Shown: positions 29,986 through 40,242, counted from the stretch's first letter. The stretch: DNA of 64,000 nucleotides from Streptococcus mitis (GCF_009496155.1 NZ_WIJP01000004.1:82074-146073), one strand, 5' to 3'. Translations and numbers: made by a program. The notes: generated by a model not told the origin, from the sequence alone.

Positions 29986-30783
29986 ATGAAGATTGGATTT
30001 ATCGGTTTGGGAAATATGGGTGCTAGCTTGGCCAAGGCTGTTTTACATGCTAAGACGGGTGATGACCTTCTTCTTGCCAATCGTAGTCAAGCCAAGGTGG
30101 ATGCTTTCATTGCAGACTTTGGTGGTCAGGCTTCCAGCAACGAAGAAATTTTTGCAGAAGCAGATGTGATTTTTCTAGGAGTAAAGCCTGCACAGTTCTC
30201 AGACTTGCTTTCTCAATACCAGACTATCCTTGAAAAACGAGAAAGTCTTCTTTTGATTTCTATGGCAGCTGGATTGACCTTGGAAAAACTCGCTAGTCTC
30301 TTACCAAGCCAACACAGAATTATTCGAATGATGCCAAATACCCCTGCTTCTATTGGTCAAGGAGTGATTAGTTATGCCTTGTCCCCTAATTGCAGGGCTG
30401 AGGACAGTGAACTCTTTTGTCAGCTGTTAGCCAAGGCTGGTCTCTTGGTTGAACTTGGGGAAGGCTTAATCGATGCAGCGACAGGTCTTGCAGGCTGTGG
30501 CCCAGCTTTTGTCTATCTCTTTATTGAGGCCTTGGCAGATGCGGGTGTTCAGACAGGATTGCCACGAGAAATAGCACTGAAAATGGCAGCCCAAACTGTG
30601 GTAGGAGCTGGGCAATTGGTTCTTGAAAGTCAGCAACATCCTGGAGTATTGAAAGACCAAGTTTGTAGCCCAGGCGGTTCGACTATCGCTGGTGTAGCAA
30701 GCCTAGAAGCACATGCTTTTCGAGGAACGGTCATGGATGCAGTTCATCAAGCCTACAAACGAACACAAGAACTAGGTAAATAA
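29986..30783 (+). CDS. proC: Pyrroline-5-carboxylate reductase
   Basis: 265 residues. N-terminal Rossmann site IGFIGLGNMGASLAKA, then AAGLTLEKL, MPNTPASIGQG and the C-terminal signature VCSPGGSTIAGVASLEAHAFRGTVMDAV. It completes proline synthesis. Start is 3 bases after the proA stop. Confidence 0.97.
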   Translation: MKIGFIGLGNMGASLAKAVLHAKTGDDLLLANRSQAKVDAFIADFGGQASSNEEIFAEADVIFLGVKPAQFSDLLSQYQTILEKRESLLLISMAAGLTLEKLASLLPSQHRIIRMMPNTPASIGQGVISYALSPNCRAEDSELFCQLLAKAGLLVELGEGLIDAATGLAGCGPAFVYLFIEALADAGVQTGLPREIALKMAAQTVVGAGQLVLESQQHPGVLKDQVCSPGGSTIAGVASLEAHAFRGTVMDAVHQAYKRTQELGK

Positions 30784-30812
30784 GAGGTGGCTTTGTCTGC
30801 CTCTTTTATGGT
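30783..30812 (+). terminator. Possible terminator after proC
   Basis: AAGAGG...CCTCTTTTATG hairpin at the stop codon; the stem is short. Confidence 0.45.
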
Positions 30813-30858
30813 GGTTGAAATGAGAAGACAAAAAGATTGTCACAAACCCCTATTTTTT

Positions 30859-30867
30859 TGATAGAAT
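30859..30867 (+). promoter_or_regulatory. Extended -10 promoter of the tmk operon
   Basis: TG-A-TAGAAT, 29 bases before the tmk start. Confidence 0.5.
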
Positions 30868-30896
30868 AGAAGTAGTAAAAAAGAAATGAGTTAGAT

Positions 30897-31535
30897 ATGT
30901 CAAAAGGATTTTTAGTCTCTCTTGAGGGACCAGAGGGAGCAGGCAAGACCAGTGTTTTAGAGGCTTTGCTACCAATTTTAGAGGAAAAGGGGGTAGAGGT
31001 GCTGACGACCCGTGAACCTGGCGGAGTCTTGATTGGGGAGAAGATTCGGGAAGTAATTTTGGATCCAAGTCATACTCAGATGGATGCGAAGACAGAGTTG
31101 CTTCTTTATATTGCTAGTCGCAGACAGCACTTGGTGGAAAAAGTTCTTCCTGCCCTTGAAGCTGGCAAGTTGGTCATTATGGACCGCTTCATCGATAGTT
31201 CTCTTGCATATCAGGGATTTGGTCGTGGCTTGGATATTGACGCCATTGATTGGCTCAATCAGTTTGCGACAGATGGCCTTAAACCCAATTTGACACTCTA
31301 TTTTGATATTGAGGTGGAAGAAGGACTGGCTCGTATTGTTGCTAATAGCAATCGCGAGGTCAATCGTTTGGACTTGGAAGGGTTGGACTTGCATAAAAAA
31401 GTTCGTCAAGGCTACCTTTCTCTTCTGGAAAAAGAGGGAAATCGCATTGTAAAGATTGATGCTAGTCTCCCTTTGGAGCAGGTTGTGGAAACTACCAAGG
31501 CTGTCTTGTTTGACAGAATGGGCTTGGCTAAATGA
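30897..31535 (+). CDS. tmk: Thymidylate kinase
   Basis: 212 residues. P-loop [11 protein letters not shown] (10-20), the DR(F/Y) motif in [14 protein letters not shown] and the lid region. It makes dTDP from dTMP. First gene of tmk-holB-yabA-rsmI, a replication-linked cluster; the stop overlaps the holB start by 4 bases. Confidence 0.96.
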   Translation: MSKGFLVSLEGPEGAGKTSVLEALLPILEEKGVEVLTTREPGGVLIGEKIREVILDPSHTQMDAKTELLLYIASRRQHLVEKVLPALEAGKLVIMDRFIDSSLAYQGFGRGLDIDAIDWLNQFATDGLKPNLTLYFDIEVEEGLARIVANSNREVNRLDLEGLDLHKKVRQGYLSLLEKEGNRIVKIDASLPLEQVVETTKAVLFDRMGLAK

Positions 31536-32422
31536 AACAAGAAGAATTAAAGGCTTGGCAGCCAGAACAGTTTGACCGCTTTGTCCGTATCCTAGAACAA
31601 GACCAGCTCAATCACGCCTACCTCTTTTCAGGTTTCTTTGGAAGCTTGGAAATGGCTCAATTTTTAGCTAAGAGCCTTTTTTGTACAGATAAAGTAGGTG
31701 TGTTGCCATGTGAGAAATGCCGAAATTGTAAACTGATTGAACAGGGAGAATTTCCCGATGTCACTTTGATTAAGCCAGTCAATCAGGTCATTAAGACAGA
31801 ACGGATTCGAGAATTGGTGGGGCAGTTTTCTCAAGCAGGGATTGAAAGCCAACAACAGGTCTTTATTATCGAGCAAGCTGAGAAAATGCATCCTAACGCA
31901 GCTAATTCTCTGCTCAAGGTTATTGAAGAACCTCAGAGTGAGGTCTACATTTTCTTCTTGACAAGCGATGAAGAAAAGATTTTACCGACCATCCGAAGTC
32001 GGACGCAAATTTTTCACTTTAAAAAACAAGAAGAACAACTCATCTTGCTCTTAGAACAAATGGGACTGGTTAAGAAAAAAGCAACTTTTTTAGCCCAGTT
32101 TAGTCAATCGCGAGCTGAAGCAGAAAAGTTAGCCAATCAGTCAAGTTTTTGGACCTTGGTTGATGAAAGTGAACGCCTGCTGACTTGGTTAGTAGCTAAG
32201 AAAAAAGAAAGTTATTTGCAAGTTGCTAAATTAGCTAGCATGGCAGATGATAAGGAAAAACAAGATCAGGTTTTACGGATTCTTGAAGTCCTCTGTGGAC
32301 AAGATCTCCTACAAGCAAGAGTGCGGGCGATTCTACAAGATTTGCTAGAAGCTAGAAAAATGTGGCAGGCTAATGTCAGCTTTCAAAATGCCATGGAATA
32401 TCTGGTCTTGAAAGAAATGTAA
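31532..32422 (+). CDS. holB: DNA polymerase III delta' subunit
   Basis: 296 residues related to the AAA+ core of DnaX. HAYLFSGF replaces the P-loop, four cysteines form a zinc module ([16 protein letters not shown]), and [22 protein letters not shown] is the clamp-loader signature. The usual Walker A lysine is absent (SGFFGSLEM), as expected for the non-ATPase delta' subunit. Overlaps tmk. Confidence 0.94.
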   Translation: MKQEELKAWQPEQFDRFVRILEQDQLNHAYLFSGFFGSLEMAQFLAKSLFCTDKVGVLPCEKCRNCKLIEQGEFPDVTLIKPVNQVIKTERIRELVGQFSQAGIESQQQVFIIEQAEKMHPNAANSLLKVIEEPQSEVYIFFLTSDEEKILPTIRSRTQIFHFKKQEEQLILLLEQMGLVKKKATFLAQFSQSRAEAEKLANQSSFWTLVDESERLLTWLVAKKKESYLQVAKLASMADDKEKQDQVLRILEVLCGQDLLQARVRAILQDLLEARKMWQANVSFQNAMEYLVLKEM

Positions 32423-32461
32423 ACTCAAAAATGAATGATAAAGAAAGGAAAGGGCTGGTTT

Positions 32462-32779
32462 ATGGACAAAAAAGAATTATTTGACGCGCTGGATGATTTT
32501 TCCCAACAGTTATTGGTGACCTTGGCTGATGTGGAAGCCATCAAGAAAAATCTCAAGAGCCTGGTAGAGGAAAATACAGCTCTTCGCTTGGAAAATAGTA
32601 AGTTGCGCGAACGCTTGGGTGAGGTGGAAGCAGATGCTCCTGTCAAGGCTAAGCATGTTCGTGAAAGTGTTCGTCGCATTTACCGTGATGGATTTCATGT
32701 ATGTAATGATTTTTATGGACAACGTCGAGAGCAGGACGAGGAATGTATGTTCTGTGACGAGTTGTTATACAGGGAGTAG
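32462..32779 (+). CDS. yabA: Replication initiation control protein YabA
   Basis: 105 residues. N-terminal coiled coil (about 1-60) for tetramer formation and a C-terminal zinc module (HVCNDFYG ... CMFCDELLY). YabA binds DnaA and DnaN and limits new rounds of replication. Its place between holB and rsmI is the conserved Firmicute order. Start chosen at [13 protein letters not shown] after AAGGAAAGG; an upstream in-frame start is less likely. Confidence 0.94.
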
Positions 32780-32781
32780 GC

Positions 32782-33660
32782 ATGCGGATTCAAAAAAGTT
32801 TTAAGGGGCAGTCTCCCTACGGCAAGCTGTACCTAGTAGCAACGCCGATTGGCAATCTAGATGATATGACCTTTCGTGCTATCCAGACCTTGAAAGAAGT
32901 GGACTGGATTGCTGCTGAGGATACGCGCAATACAGGGCTTTTGCTCAAGCATTTTGATATTTCCATCAAGCAGATTAGTTTTCATGAGCACAATGCCAAG
33001 GAAAAGATTCCTGATTTGATTGGTTTCCTGAAAGCAGGGCAAAGTATTGCTCAGGTTTCTGACGCGGGTCTGCCCAGCATCTCGGACCCTGGTCATGATT
33101 TGGTTAAGGCAGCTATTGAGGAAGAGATTGCTGTTGTCACTGTTCCAGGTGCCTCTGCAGGAATTTCTGCCTTGATTGCCAGTGGTTTAGCGCCACAGCC
33201 ACACATATTTTATGGCTTTTTACCCAGAAAATCAGGCCAGCAAAAGCAATTTTTCGACTTGAAAAAAGACTATCCAGAAACTCAAATTTTCTATGAATCA
33301 CCTCATCGTGTGGCAGATACGCTAGAAAATATGCTAGAAGTCTATGGTGACCGCTCGGTAGTCTTGGTCAGGGAATTGACTAAAATCTATGAAGAATACC
33401 AAAGAGGTACAATTTCTGAATTGCTGGAAAGTATCGCTGAAACGCCTCTCAAGGGTGAATGCCTTCTCATCGTTGAAGGTGCCAGTCAGGATGTGGAGGA
33501 AAAAGACGAGGAGGACTTGTTCTTAGAAATCCAAGCCCGTATCCAGCAAGGCATGAAGAAAAATCAAGCTATCAAGGAAGTTGCTAAGATTTACCAGTGG
33601 AATAAGAGTCAACTCTATGCTGCCTACCATGACTGGGAAGAAAATCAAGAAAATGACTAA
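32782..33660 (+). CDS. rsmI: 16S rRNA (cytidine-2'-O)-methyltransferase
   Basis: 292 residues, tetrapyrrole-methylase fold. YLVATPIGNLDDMTFRA, AAEDTRNT, SDAGLPSISDPG and VTVPGASAGISALIASGL are the classic RsmI motifs. It methylates C1402 of 16S rRNA at the ribose in known relatives. Begins 2 bases after yabA with AGGGAG as binding site. Confidence 0.96.
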   Translation: MRIQKSFKGQSPYGKLYLVATPIGNLDDMTFRAIQTLKEVDWIAAEDTRNTGLLLKHFDISIKQISFHEHNAKEKIPDLIGFLKAGQSIAQVSDAGLPSISDPGHDLVKAAIEEEIAVVTVPGASAGISALIASGLAPQPHIFYGFLPRKSGQQKQFFDLKKDYPETQIFYESPHRVADTLENMLEVYGDRSVVLVRELTKIYEEYQRGTISELLESIAETPLKGECLLIVEGASQDVEEKDEEDLFLEIQARIQQGMKKNQAIKEVAKIYQWNKSQLYAAYHDWEENQEND

Positions 33661-33663
33661 ACA

Positions 33664-33690
33664 GGGAAGTTTGCCTTCTTCCCTTTTTTT
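33664..33690 (+). terminator. Rho-independent terminator after rsmI
   Basis: GGGAAG/CTTCCC with an 8-base loop and T7. Confidence 0.8.
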
Positions 33691-33692
33691 GT

Positions 33693-33794
33693 TATACTAG
33701 TAGAAGAAAAAATTAGAAAGATTTGTGGGTGCCAAACAATCCAGTGGCTTGTTTGGAGATGGACTGAGGTTCTACCCAAAGAGGTATTAGTGTC
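33693..33794 (+). promoter_or_regulatory. trmFO promoter -10 and structured leader
   Basis: TATACT (33693-33698) is followed by about 90 bases of leader. An inner 8-bp stem CCAAACAA (33732-33739) pairs with TTGTTTGG (33749-33756). An outer GGGT (33727-33730) pairs with ACCC (33774-33777) and is extended by TTTG/CAAA. The ribosome binding site GAGG (33781-33784) follows immediately. I do not recognise the fold as a named leader. Confidence 0.5.
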
Positions 33795-35129
33795 GTGTCT
33801 CAATCTTATATCAATGTTATCGGTGCTGGTTTGGCAGGTTCTGAAGCAGCCTACCAAATCGCAGAGCGTGGTATTCCAGTTAAACTTTATGAAATGCGTG
33901 GTGTCAAGTCGACTCCTCAGCACAAAACAGACAATTTTGCTGAGTTAGTTTGTTCCAATTCCCTACGTGGGGATGCTCTGACAAATGCCGTCGGCCTCCT
34001 AAAGGAAGAAATGCGTCTCTTGGGTTCTGTTATCTTAGAATCTGCTGAGGCAACCCGTGTTCCTGCAGGTGGAGCCCTTGCGGTGGACCGTGATGGTTTC
34101 TCTCAAATGGTGACCGAAAAAGTGGCCAACCACCCCTTGATTGAAGTGGTTCGTGATGAAATTACAGAATTGCCGACAGATATTATCACAGTTGTGGCGA
34201 CTGGTCCTTTGACCAGCGATGCTTTGGCTGAAAAGATTCATGCCCTTAATGACGGTGATGGTTTTTATTTCTACGATGCGGCAGCGCCTATTATCGACGT
34301 CAACACTATCGATATGAGCAAGGTTTATCTAAAATCTCGTTATGATAAGGGAGAAGCGGCCTACCTCAATGCCCCTATGACTAAGCAAGAATTTATGGAT
34401 TTCCATGAAGCTTTGGTCAATGCGGAAGAAGCACCGCTCAATTCTTTTGAAAAAGAAAAGTACTTTGAAGGTTGTATGCCAATCGAAGTCATGGCCAAAC
34501 GTGGTATTAAAACCATGCTTTATGGCCCTATGAAGCCAGTCGGTCTGGAGTATCCAGACGACTACACAGGCCCTCGTGATGGAGAATTTAAAACACCGTA
34601 TGCGGTTGTTCAGCTACGTCAGGACAATGCGGCTGGTAGTCTCTACAATATCGTTGGTTTCCAGACCCACCTCAAATGGGGAGAGCAAAAGCGAGTCTTC
34701 CAAATGATTCCAGGTCTTGAAAATGCTGAGTTTGTTCGTTATGGTGTTATGCACCGCAATTCTTACATGGATTCACCAAATCTTCTTGAGCAGACCTACC
34801 GTTCTAAGAAACAGCCCAACCTCTTCTTTGCTGGTCAGATGACGGGTGTGGAAGGCTATGTAGAGTCAGCAGCGTCAGGATTAGTTGCGGGAATTAACGC
34901 GGCTCGTCTTTTCAAGGGAGAAAGTGAAGCTATCTTCCCAGAGACAACAGCGATTGGTAGTCTGGCTCATTATATCACCCATGCGGACAGCAAGCATTTC
35001 CAACCAATGAATGTCAATTTTGGGATTATCAAGGAGTTGGAAGGCGAACGTATCCGTGATAAGAAGGCTCGTTATGAAAAAATTGCAGAGCGTGCCCTTA
35101 GCGACTTAGAGGAATTTTTGACTGTCTAA
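33795..35129 (+). CDS. trmFO: Methylenetetrahydrofolate-tRNA-(uracil-5-)-methyltransferase
   Basis: 444 residues. FAD site [21 protein letters not shown], the catalytic cysteine in [17 protein letters not shown] (Cys53) and the second conserved cysteine in [12 protein letters not shown], plus [22 protein letters not shown]. It makes T54 of tRNA with methylene-folate and FADH2. The start is GTG 33795 behind GAGG. Standalone gene with a leader that can form a nested hairpin. Confidence 0.96.
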   Translation: MSQSYINVIGAGLAGSEAAYQIAERGIPVKLYEMRGVKSTPQHKTDNFAELVCSNSLRGDALTNAVGLLKEEMRLLGSVILESAEATRVPAGGALAVDRDGFSQMVTEKVANHPLIEVVRDEITELPTDIITVVATGPLTSDALAEKIHALNDGDGFYFYDAAAPIIDVNTIDMSKVYLKSRYDKGEAAYLNAPMTKQEFMDFHEALVNAEEAPLNSFEKEKYFEGCMPIEVMAKRGIKTMLYGPMKPVGLEYPDDYTGPRDGEFKTPYAVVQLRQDNAAGSLYNIVGFQTHLKWGEQKRVFQMIPGLENAEFVRYGVMHRNSYMDSPNLLEQTYRSKKQPNLFFAGQMTGVEGYVESAASGLVAGINAARLFKGESEAIFPETTAIGSLAHYITHADSKHFQPMNVNFGIIKELEGERIRDKKARYEKIAERALSDLEEFLTV

Positions 35130-35212
35130 TTTTTTTGAAAGAATTGCTCATGATACTATAAAAATCTTAGAAATTGTGATAAAATAGGTAGGATAAAAAA
35201 AGGAGAGTGAAA

Positions 35213-35950
35213 ATGGCGAACCCCAAGTATAAACGTATTTTAATCAAGTTATCAGGTGAAGCCCTTGCCGGTGAACGTGGCGTAGGGATTGATATCCAAA
35301 CAGTTCAAACAATCGCAAAAGAGATTCAAGAAGTTCATAGCTTAGGTATCGAAATTGCCCTTGTTATTGGTGGAGGAAATCTCTGGCGTGGAGAACCTGC
35401 TGCTGAAGCAGGAATGGACCGCGTTCAGGCAGATTACACTGGAATGCTTGGGACTGTTATGAATGCTCTTGTGATGGCAGATTCATTGCAACAAGTTGGT
35501 GTCGATACGCGCGTACAAACAGCTATTGCCATGCAACAAGTGGCAGAGCCTTATGTCCGTGGACGTGCCCTTCGTCACCTTGAAAAAGGTCGTATCGTTA
35601 TCTTTGGTGCCGGAATTGGTTCACCTTACTTCTCAACTGATACAACAGCAGCCCTTCGTGCAGCTGAAATCGAAGCGGATGCCATCCTCATGGCTAAAAA
35701 TGGTGTCGATGGTGTTTACAATGCCGATCCTAAGAAGGATAAGACAGCTGTTAAATTTGAAGAATTGACTCACCGTGATGTTATTAACAAAGGTCTTCGT
35801 ATCATGGACTCAACAGCTTCAACCCTCTCAATGGATAACGACATTGACTTGGTTGTCTTCAACATGAACCAACCAGGCAACATCAAACGTGTCGTATTTG
35901 GTGAAAATATCGGAACAACAGTTTCAAATAATATCGAAGAAAAGGAATAA
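35213..35950 (+). CDS. pyrH: UMP kinase
   Basis: 245 residues of the amino-acid-kinase fold: [47 protein letters not shown], and [17 protein letters not shown]. It phosphorylates UMP to UDP. ATG 35213 lies after AGGAGAGTGAAA; a GTG two codons upstream overlaps the binding site. Eight bases before frr, the usual pyrH-frr pair. Confidence 0.97.
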   Translation: MANPKYKRILIKLSGEALAGERGVGIDIQTVQTIAKEIQEVHSLGIEIALVIGGGNLWRGEPAAEAGMDRVQADYTGMLGTVMNALVMADSLQQVGVDTRVQTAIAMQQVAEPYVRGRALRHLEKGRIVIFGAGIGSPYFSTDTTAALRAAEIEADAILMAKNGVDGVYNADPKKDKTAVKFEELTHRDVINKGLRIMDSTASTLSMDNDIDLVVFNMNQPGNIKRVVFGENIGTTVSNNIEEKE

Positions 35951-35958
35951 GAAAGATT

Positions 35959-36516
35959 ATGGCTAACGCAATTATTGAAAAAGCTAAAGAGAGAATGACC
36001 CAGTCTCACCAATCACTTGCTCGTGAATTTGGTGGTATCCGTGCTGGTCGTGCCAATGCAAGCTTGCTTGACCGTGTACATGTAGAATACTATGGAGTAG
36101 AAACTCCTCTTAACCAAATCGCTTCAATTACGATTCCAGAAGCGCGTGTTTTGTTGGTCACACCATTTGACAAGTCTTCATTGAAAGACATCGAACGTGC
36201 CTTGAACGCTTCTGATCTTGGTATCACACCAGCTAACGACGGTTCTGTGATTCGCTTGGTTATCCCTGCTCTTACAGAAGAAACTCGTCGTGACCTTGCT
36301 AAAGAAGTGAAGAAGGTCGGTGAAAATGCTAAAGTGGCTGTTCGCAATATCCGTCGTGATGCTATGGACGAAGCCAAGAAACAAGAAAAAGAAAAAGAAA
36401 TCACTGAAGACGAATTGAAGACTCTTGAAAAAGATATTCAAAAAGTAACAGACGATGCTGTTAAACACATCGACGACATGACTGCCAACAAAGAAAAAGA
36501 ACTTTTGGAAGTCTAA
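35959..36516 (+). CDS. frr: Ribosome recycling factor
   Basis: 185 residues, almost all helical, with [36 protein letters not shown] and [18 protein letters not shown]. With EF-G it splits the post-termination ribosome. Translated from ATG 35959 behind GAAAG, coupled with pyrH. Confidence 0.97.
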   Translation: MANAIIEKAKERMTQSHQSLAREFGGIRAGRANASLLDRVHVEYYGVETPLNQIASITIPEARVLLVTPFDKSSLKDIERALNASDLGITPANDGSVIRLVIPALTEETRRDLAKEVKKVGENAKVAVRNIRRDAMDEAKKQEKEKEITEDELKTLEKDIQKVTDDAVKHIDDMTANKEKELLEV

Positions 36517-36526
36517 AAATAAACAG

Positions 36527-36562
36527 AAAAACTCAGTTGGCATTGCTGGCTGAGTTTTATTC
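36527..36562 (+). terminator. Terminator after frr
   Basis: AAAACTCAG pairs with CTGAGTTTT, followed by a short T/A stretch; it ends 14 bases before the next start. Confidence 0.6.
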
Positions 36563-36575
36563 GAAAGAAGGAAAT

Positions 36576-37430
36576 ATGAATACAAATCTTGCAAGTTTTA
36601 TCGTTGGACTCATCATCGATGAAAATGACCGTTTTTACTTTGTACAAAAGGATGGTCAGACCTATGCGCTTTCCAAGGAAGAAGGTCAGCATACAGTAGG
36701 CGATACGGTTAAAGGTTTTGCCTACGCAGATATGAAGCAAAAACTCCGCTTGACAACCCTAGAAGTGACTGCCACTCAAGACAAATTTGGTTGGGGAACT
36801 GTAACAGAAGTTCGTAAAGATTTGGGTGTTTTTGTAGATACGGGACTTCCTGACAAGGAAATCGTTGTGTCACTCGATATTCTCCCTGAACTCAAGGAAC
36901 TCTGGCCTAAGAGGGGTGACCAACTCTACATCCGTCTTGAAGTGGACAAGAAAGATCGTATCTGGGGTCTCTTGGCTTATCAAGAAGACTTCCAACGTCT
37001 GGCTCGTCCTGCCTACAACAACATGCAGAACCAAAACTGGCCAGCCATTGTATACCGTCTCAAGCTGTCAGGAACTTTTGTTTACCTGCCAGAAAATAAC
37101 ATGCTTGGCTTTATCCATCCTAGTGAGCGCTATGCAGAGCCACGTTTGGGGCAAGTTTTAGATGCGCGTGTTATTGGCTTCCGTGAAGTTGACCGCACAT
37201 TGAACCTCTCCCTCAAACCGCGTTCTTTTGAGATGTTGGAAAATGATGCCCAGATGATTTTGACCTACTTGGAAAGCAATGGTGGTTTCATGACCTTAAA
37301 TGATAAGTCATCTCCAGACGACATCAAGGCAACCTTTGGCATCTCTAAAGGTCAGTTCAAGAAAGCTTTAGGTGGTCTTATGAAGGCTGGTAAAATCAAG
37401 CAAGACCAGTTTGGGACAGAGTTGATTTAG
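36576..37430 (+). CDS. cvfB: S1-domain RNA-binding protein CvfB
   Basis: 284 residues: three OB/S1-like regions (about 1-60, 65-135 and 140-215) and a C-terminal winged-helix domain ([30 protein letters not shown]). CvfB homologues bind RNA and influence virulence gene expression in other Gram-positives. ATG 36576 with AAGGAA; earlier frames lie in the terminator of frr. YozE follows after 8 bases. Confidence 0.9.
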   Translation: MNTNLASFIVGLIIDENDRFYFVQKDGQTYALSKEEGQHTVGDTVKGFAYADMKQKLRLTTLEVTATQDKFGWGTVTEVRKDLGVFVDTGLPDKEIVVSLDILPELKELWPKRGDQLYIRLEVDKKDRIWGLLAYQEDFQRLARPAYNNMQNQNWPAIVYRLKLSGTFVYLPENNMLGFIHPSERYAEPRLGQVLDARVIGFREVDRTLNLSLKPRSFEMLENDAQMILTYLESNGGFMTLNDKSSPDDIKATFGISKGQFKKALGGLMKAGKIKQDQFGTELI

Positions 37431-37438
37431 GGAGACAT

Positions 37439-37654
37439 ATGAGAAAATCATTTTACACTTGGCTCATGACGGAGCGCAATCCTAAAAGTAACAGTCCAAA
37501 GGCTATCCTAGCAGACCTCGCTTTTGAAGAATCAGCCTTCCCAAAACACACAGATGATTTTGATGAGGTCAGTCGCTTTTTGGAAGAACATGCCAGTTTC
37601 TCTTTTAACCTAGGAGACTTTGACGCTATCTGGCAAGAATACTTAGAACACTAG
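37439..37654 (+). CDS. YozE family small protein (SAM-like fold)
   Basis: 71 residues, starting [16 protein letters not shown] and ending in [11 protein letters not shown], the YozE/DUF1250 pattern. Function unknown. Eight bases after cvfB, GGGAG as binding site. Confidence 0.88.
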   Translation: MRKSFYTWLMTERNPKSNSPKAILADLAFEESAFPKHTDDFDEVSRFLEEHASFSFNLGDFDAIWQEYLEH

Positions 37655-37738
37655 CATGATTCACTGGGTTTGGGCTAGTAATTTCTCCATCCCTCTGCTA
37701 TAATAAAAAGAAATAAAAGGATTAGAGAGGTTCTTTAT

Positions 37739-38743
37739 TTGAAGGAACATTCAATTGACATTCAACTGAGTCATCCAGATGACCTGTTTCATCTTTTTGG
37801 TTCCAATGAACGCCATCTTCGTTTGATGGAAGAAGAGCTTGATGTGGTGATTCATGCTCGTACAGAAATTGTCCAGGTTTTGGGAGAAGAGACTGCTTGT
37901 GAGGAAGCCCGTCAAGTTATTCAAGCTCTCATGGTCTTGGTGAACCGTGGGATGACCGTTGGTACGCCAGATGTGGTGACTGCAATTAGCATGGTCAAAA
38001 ACGATGAAATTGATAAGTTTGTCGCTCTTTATGAAGAAGAAATTATCAAGGACAATACTGGAAAGCCTATCCGTGTCAAAACATTGGGTCAAAAGCTTTA
38101 TGTGGATAGTGTCAAACAGCATGATGTGACCTTTGGAATCGGACCTGCAGGGACAGGGAAGACCTTCCTTGCAGTGACCTTGGCAGTGACTGCTCTTAAA
38201 CGTGGGCAGGTCAAGCGAATTATCCTGACACGTCCAGCAGTGGAAGCAGGAGAGAGTCTAGGTTTTCTTCCAGGTGATCTCAAGGAGAAGGTAGATCCTT
38301 ACCTTAGACCTGTTTATGATGCCTTGTATCAGATTCTGGGAAAAGACCAAACGACTCGTCTCATGGAGCGTGAAATCATTGAGATTGCACCTCTTGCCTA
38401 TATGCGTGGACGGACCTTGGATGATGCCTTTGTCATTCTCGATGAGGCGCAAAATACGACTATCATGCAGATGAAGATGTTCTTGACTCGTTTAGGCTTT
38501 AATTCTAAGATGATTGTCAATGGAGATATCAGCCAGATTGACCTGCCGCGTAACGTCAAGTCAGGTTTGATTGATGCCCAAGAAAAACTCAAGAACATTC
38601 ACCAAATTGACTTTGTTCACTTTTCAGCCAAGGATGTGGTTCGTCATCCAGTTGTCGCTCAGATTATCCGAGCTTATGAACCAGTACCGGTTAAAAAAGA
38701 AGAGAGTGAAGAATTAGATCCTCAACCTCTATCTGAAGGATAG
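37739..38743 (+). CDS. phoH: PhoH family ATPase (PhoH-like/YbeZ type)
   Basis: 334 residues. KH-like N-terminal part (about 1-110) and an ATPase with GPAGTGKTFLA, LTRPAVEAGESLGFLPGDL, DEAQNTT and NGDISQIDLP. Thought to act in RNA metabolism, often near ybeY, which here is 14 kb away. The start is TTG 37739 with AGAGAGG 9 bases upstream; no ATG lies nearby in frame. Confidence 0.93.
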   Translation: MKEHSIDIQLSHPDDLFHLFGSNERHLRLMEEELDVVIHARTEIVQVLGEETACEEARQVIQALMVLVNRGMTVGTPDVVTAISMVKNDEIDKFVALYEEEIIKDNTGKPIRVKTLGQKLYVDSVKQHDVTFGIGPAGTGKTFLAVTLAVTALKRGQVKRIILTRPAVEAGESLGFLPGDLKEKVDPYLRPVYDALYQILGKDQTTRLMEREIIEIAPLAYMRGRTLDDAFVILDEAQNTTIMQMKMFLTRLGFNSKMIVNGDISQIDLPRNVKSGLIDAQEKLKNIHQIDFVHFSAKDVVRHPVVAQIIRAYEPVPVKKEESEELDPQPLSEG

Positions 38744-38955
38744 TTCTTTTGAACTTAAAGTTATCTCAATGCTAAATCTATAGTTGATTGAAGTTAGAAT
38801 AGTACGTCGTGACTGCTAAAACATTTCTAGAAATTAATTTGACTTTCCTGATTGATTTGTTCATATTTTATTTCAATCTACTATAAATTTGCGTTTTAAA
38901 TGTTTTATTCAATATCCTTATATTAGATTAGAAACGTTTCAAGTGGAAGAAATTT
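38744..38955 (+). promoter_or_regulatory. AT-rich spacer with a 10-bp palindrome before the acetyltransferase gene
   Basis: No gene. GAAACGTTTC (38931-38940), a perfect palindrome resembling a cre core, lies directly after TATTAGAT, a possible -10, and 15 bases before the start codon, an operator-like position. Confidence 0.4.
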
Positions 38956-39525
38956 ATGGAATCAATCTTTTTAAAACTAGCTCAGTATCCCATAGTCGAG
39001 ACTGAACGTTTATTGCTTAGACCTGTAACTTTGGATGATGCGGAAGCAATGTTTGCCTATGCCTCGGACAAGGATAATACACGTTACACTTTTCTAACCA
39101 ATCAAAATTTAGAAGAAACCAAAAATAATATTGCTCAGTTCTACTTGGCCAATCCATTAGGCCGTTGGGGAATTGAATTAAAAAGTACTGGAGAGTTTAT
39201 CGGAACCATTGACCTGCACAAGATTGCTCCTGTTCTTAAGAAGGCAGCTATTGGCTACATTATCAATAAAAAGTATTGGAATCAAGGATTAACGACAGAA
39301 GCCAATCGTGCTGTGATTGAGCTAGCTTTTGAGAAGATAGGGATGAATAAGTTGACTGCCCTTCACGATAAGGACAATCCTGCATCTGGAAAGGTCATGG
39401 AGAAATCAGGCATGCGTTTTTCCCACGAAGAAGCTTATGCTTGTATGGACCAGCATGAAGAAGGTCGAATCGTGACAAGAGTTCACTATGTATTGACCAA
39501 GGAAGACTATTTTGCAAATAAATAA
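38956..39525 (+). CDS. GNAT family N-acetyltransferase (RimJ-like)
   Basis: 189 residues. ETERLLLRPVTLDDAEAMF is the RimJ-type start; IGYIINKKYWNQGLTTEANRAVIELAFEKIGMNKL carries the acetyl-CoA motif A, and DNPASGKVMEKSGMRF motif B. The acceptor is unknown: ribosomal protein or small amine are both possible. Monocistronic. Confidence 0.9.
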   Translation: MESIFLKLAQYPIVETERLLLRPVTLDDAEAMFAYASDKDNTRYTFLTNQNLEETKNNIAQFYLANPLGRWGIELKSTGEFIGTIDLHKIAPVLKKAAIGYIINKKYWNQGLTTEANRAVIELAFEKIGMNKLTALHDKDNPASGKVMEKSGMRFSHEEAYACMDQHEEGRIVTRVHYVLTKEDYFANK

Positions 39526-39526
39526 G

Positions 39527-39560
39527 CAGTTGAGAAGACATTTTCAACTGTTTTTTCTTT
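39527..39560 (+). terminator. Terminator after the acetyltransferase gene
   Basis: CAGTTGA pairs with TCAACTG, followed by T6. Its T-tract also serves as the T-rich flank of the ComX box. Confidence 0.75.
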
Positions 39561-39564
39561 CTCT

Positions 39565-39572
39565 TACGAATA
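39565..39572 (+). promoter_or_regulatory. ComX (SigX) box of comEA-comEC
   Basis: TACGAATA, the exact combox core, with a T-rich upstream flank (TTTTTTCTTTCTCT), 20 bases before the comEA start. Confidence 0.88.
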
Positions 39573-39591
39573 ATTTAAGAGAGGAGAAAAT

Positions 39592-40242
39592 ATGGAAGCA
39601 ATTATCGAGAAAATTAAAGAGTATAAAATCATTGTCATCTGTACTGGTCTGGGCTTGCTTGTAGGAGGATTTTTCCTGCTAAAGCCAGCTCCACACACAC
39701 CTGTCAAGGAAACGAATTTGCAGGCAGAGGTCGCAGCTGTTTCCAAGGATTCGGTATCCGAAAAGGAAGTGAAGAAGGAAGAAAAGGAAGAACCCCTTGA
39801 ACAAGATTTGATCACAGTAGATGTGAAGGGAGCTGTTAAATCGCCAGGAATTTATGATTTGCCAGTAGGGAGTCGGGTCAATGACGCCGTTCAGAAAGCA
39901 GGTGGCTTGACAGAGCAAGCAGACAGCAAGTCGCTTAATCTAGCTCAGAAAATTAGTGACGAGGCTCTGGTTTACGTTCCAACTAAGGGAGAAGAAGCAG
40001 CTAGTCAGCAGGCAGGTTCTGGGACGGCTTCTTCAACAAGCAAGGATAAGAAGGTCAATCTCAACAAGGCCAGTCTGGAAGAACTCAAGCAAGTCAAGGG
40101 TCTGGGAGGAAAACGAGCTCAGGATATTATTGACCATCGTGAAACAAATGGGAAATTTAAGTCGGTAGACGAGCTCAAAAAGGTCTCTGGCATTGGTGCC
40201 AAAACTATAGAAAAGTTAAAAGACTATGTTACAGTGGACTAA
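39592..40242 (+). CDS. comEA: Competence protein ComEA, DNA receptor
   Basis: 216 residues. One membrane anchor (IIVICTGLGLLVGGFFLL, about 13-30), a Lys/Glu-rich spacer, an SLBB domain (TVDVKGAVKSPGIYDLPVGSR, about 81-135) and two helix-hairpin-helix motifs at the C-terminus (VNLNKASLEELKQVKGLGGKRAQ and FKSVDELKKVSGIGAKTIEKL). It binds incoming double-stranded DNA outside the membrane. Expected late competence gene under ComX. Confidence 0.96.
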   Translation: MEAIIEKIKEYKIIVICTGLGLLVGGFFLLKPAPHTPVKETNLQAEVAAVSKDSVSEKEVKKEEKEEPLEQDLITVDVKGAVKSPGIYDLPVGSRVNDAVQKAGGLTEQADSKSLNLAQKISDEALVYVPTKGEEAASQQAGSGTASSTSKDKKVNLNKASLEELKQVKGLGGKRAQDIIDHRETNGKFKSVDELKKVSGIGAKTIEKLKDYVTVD

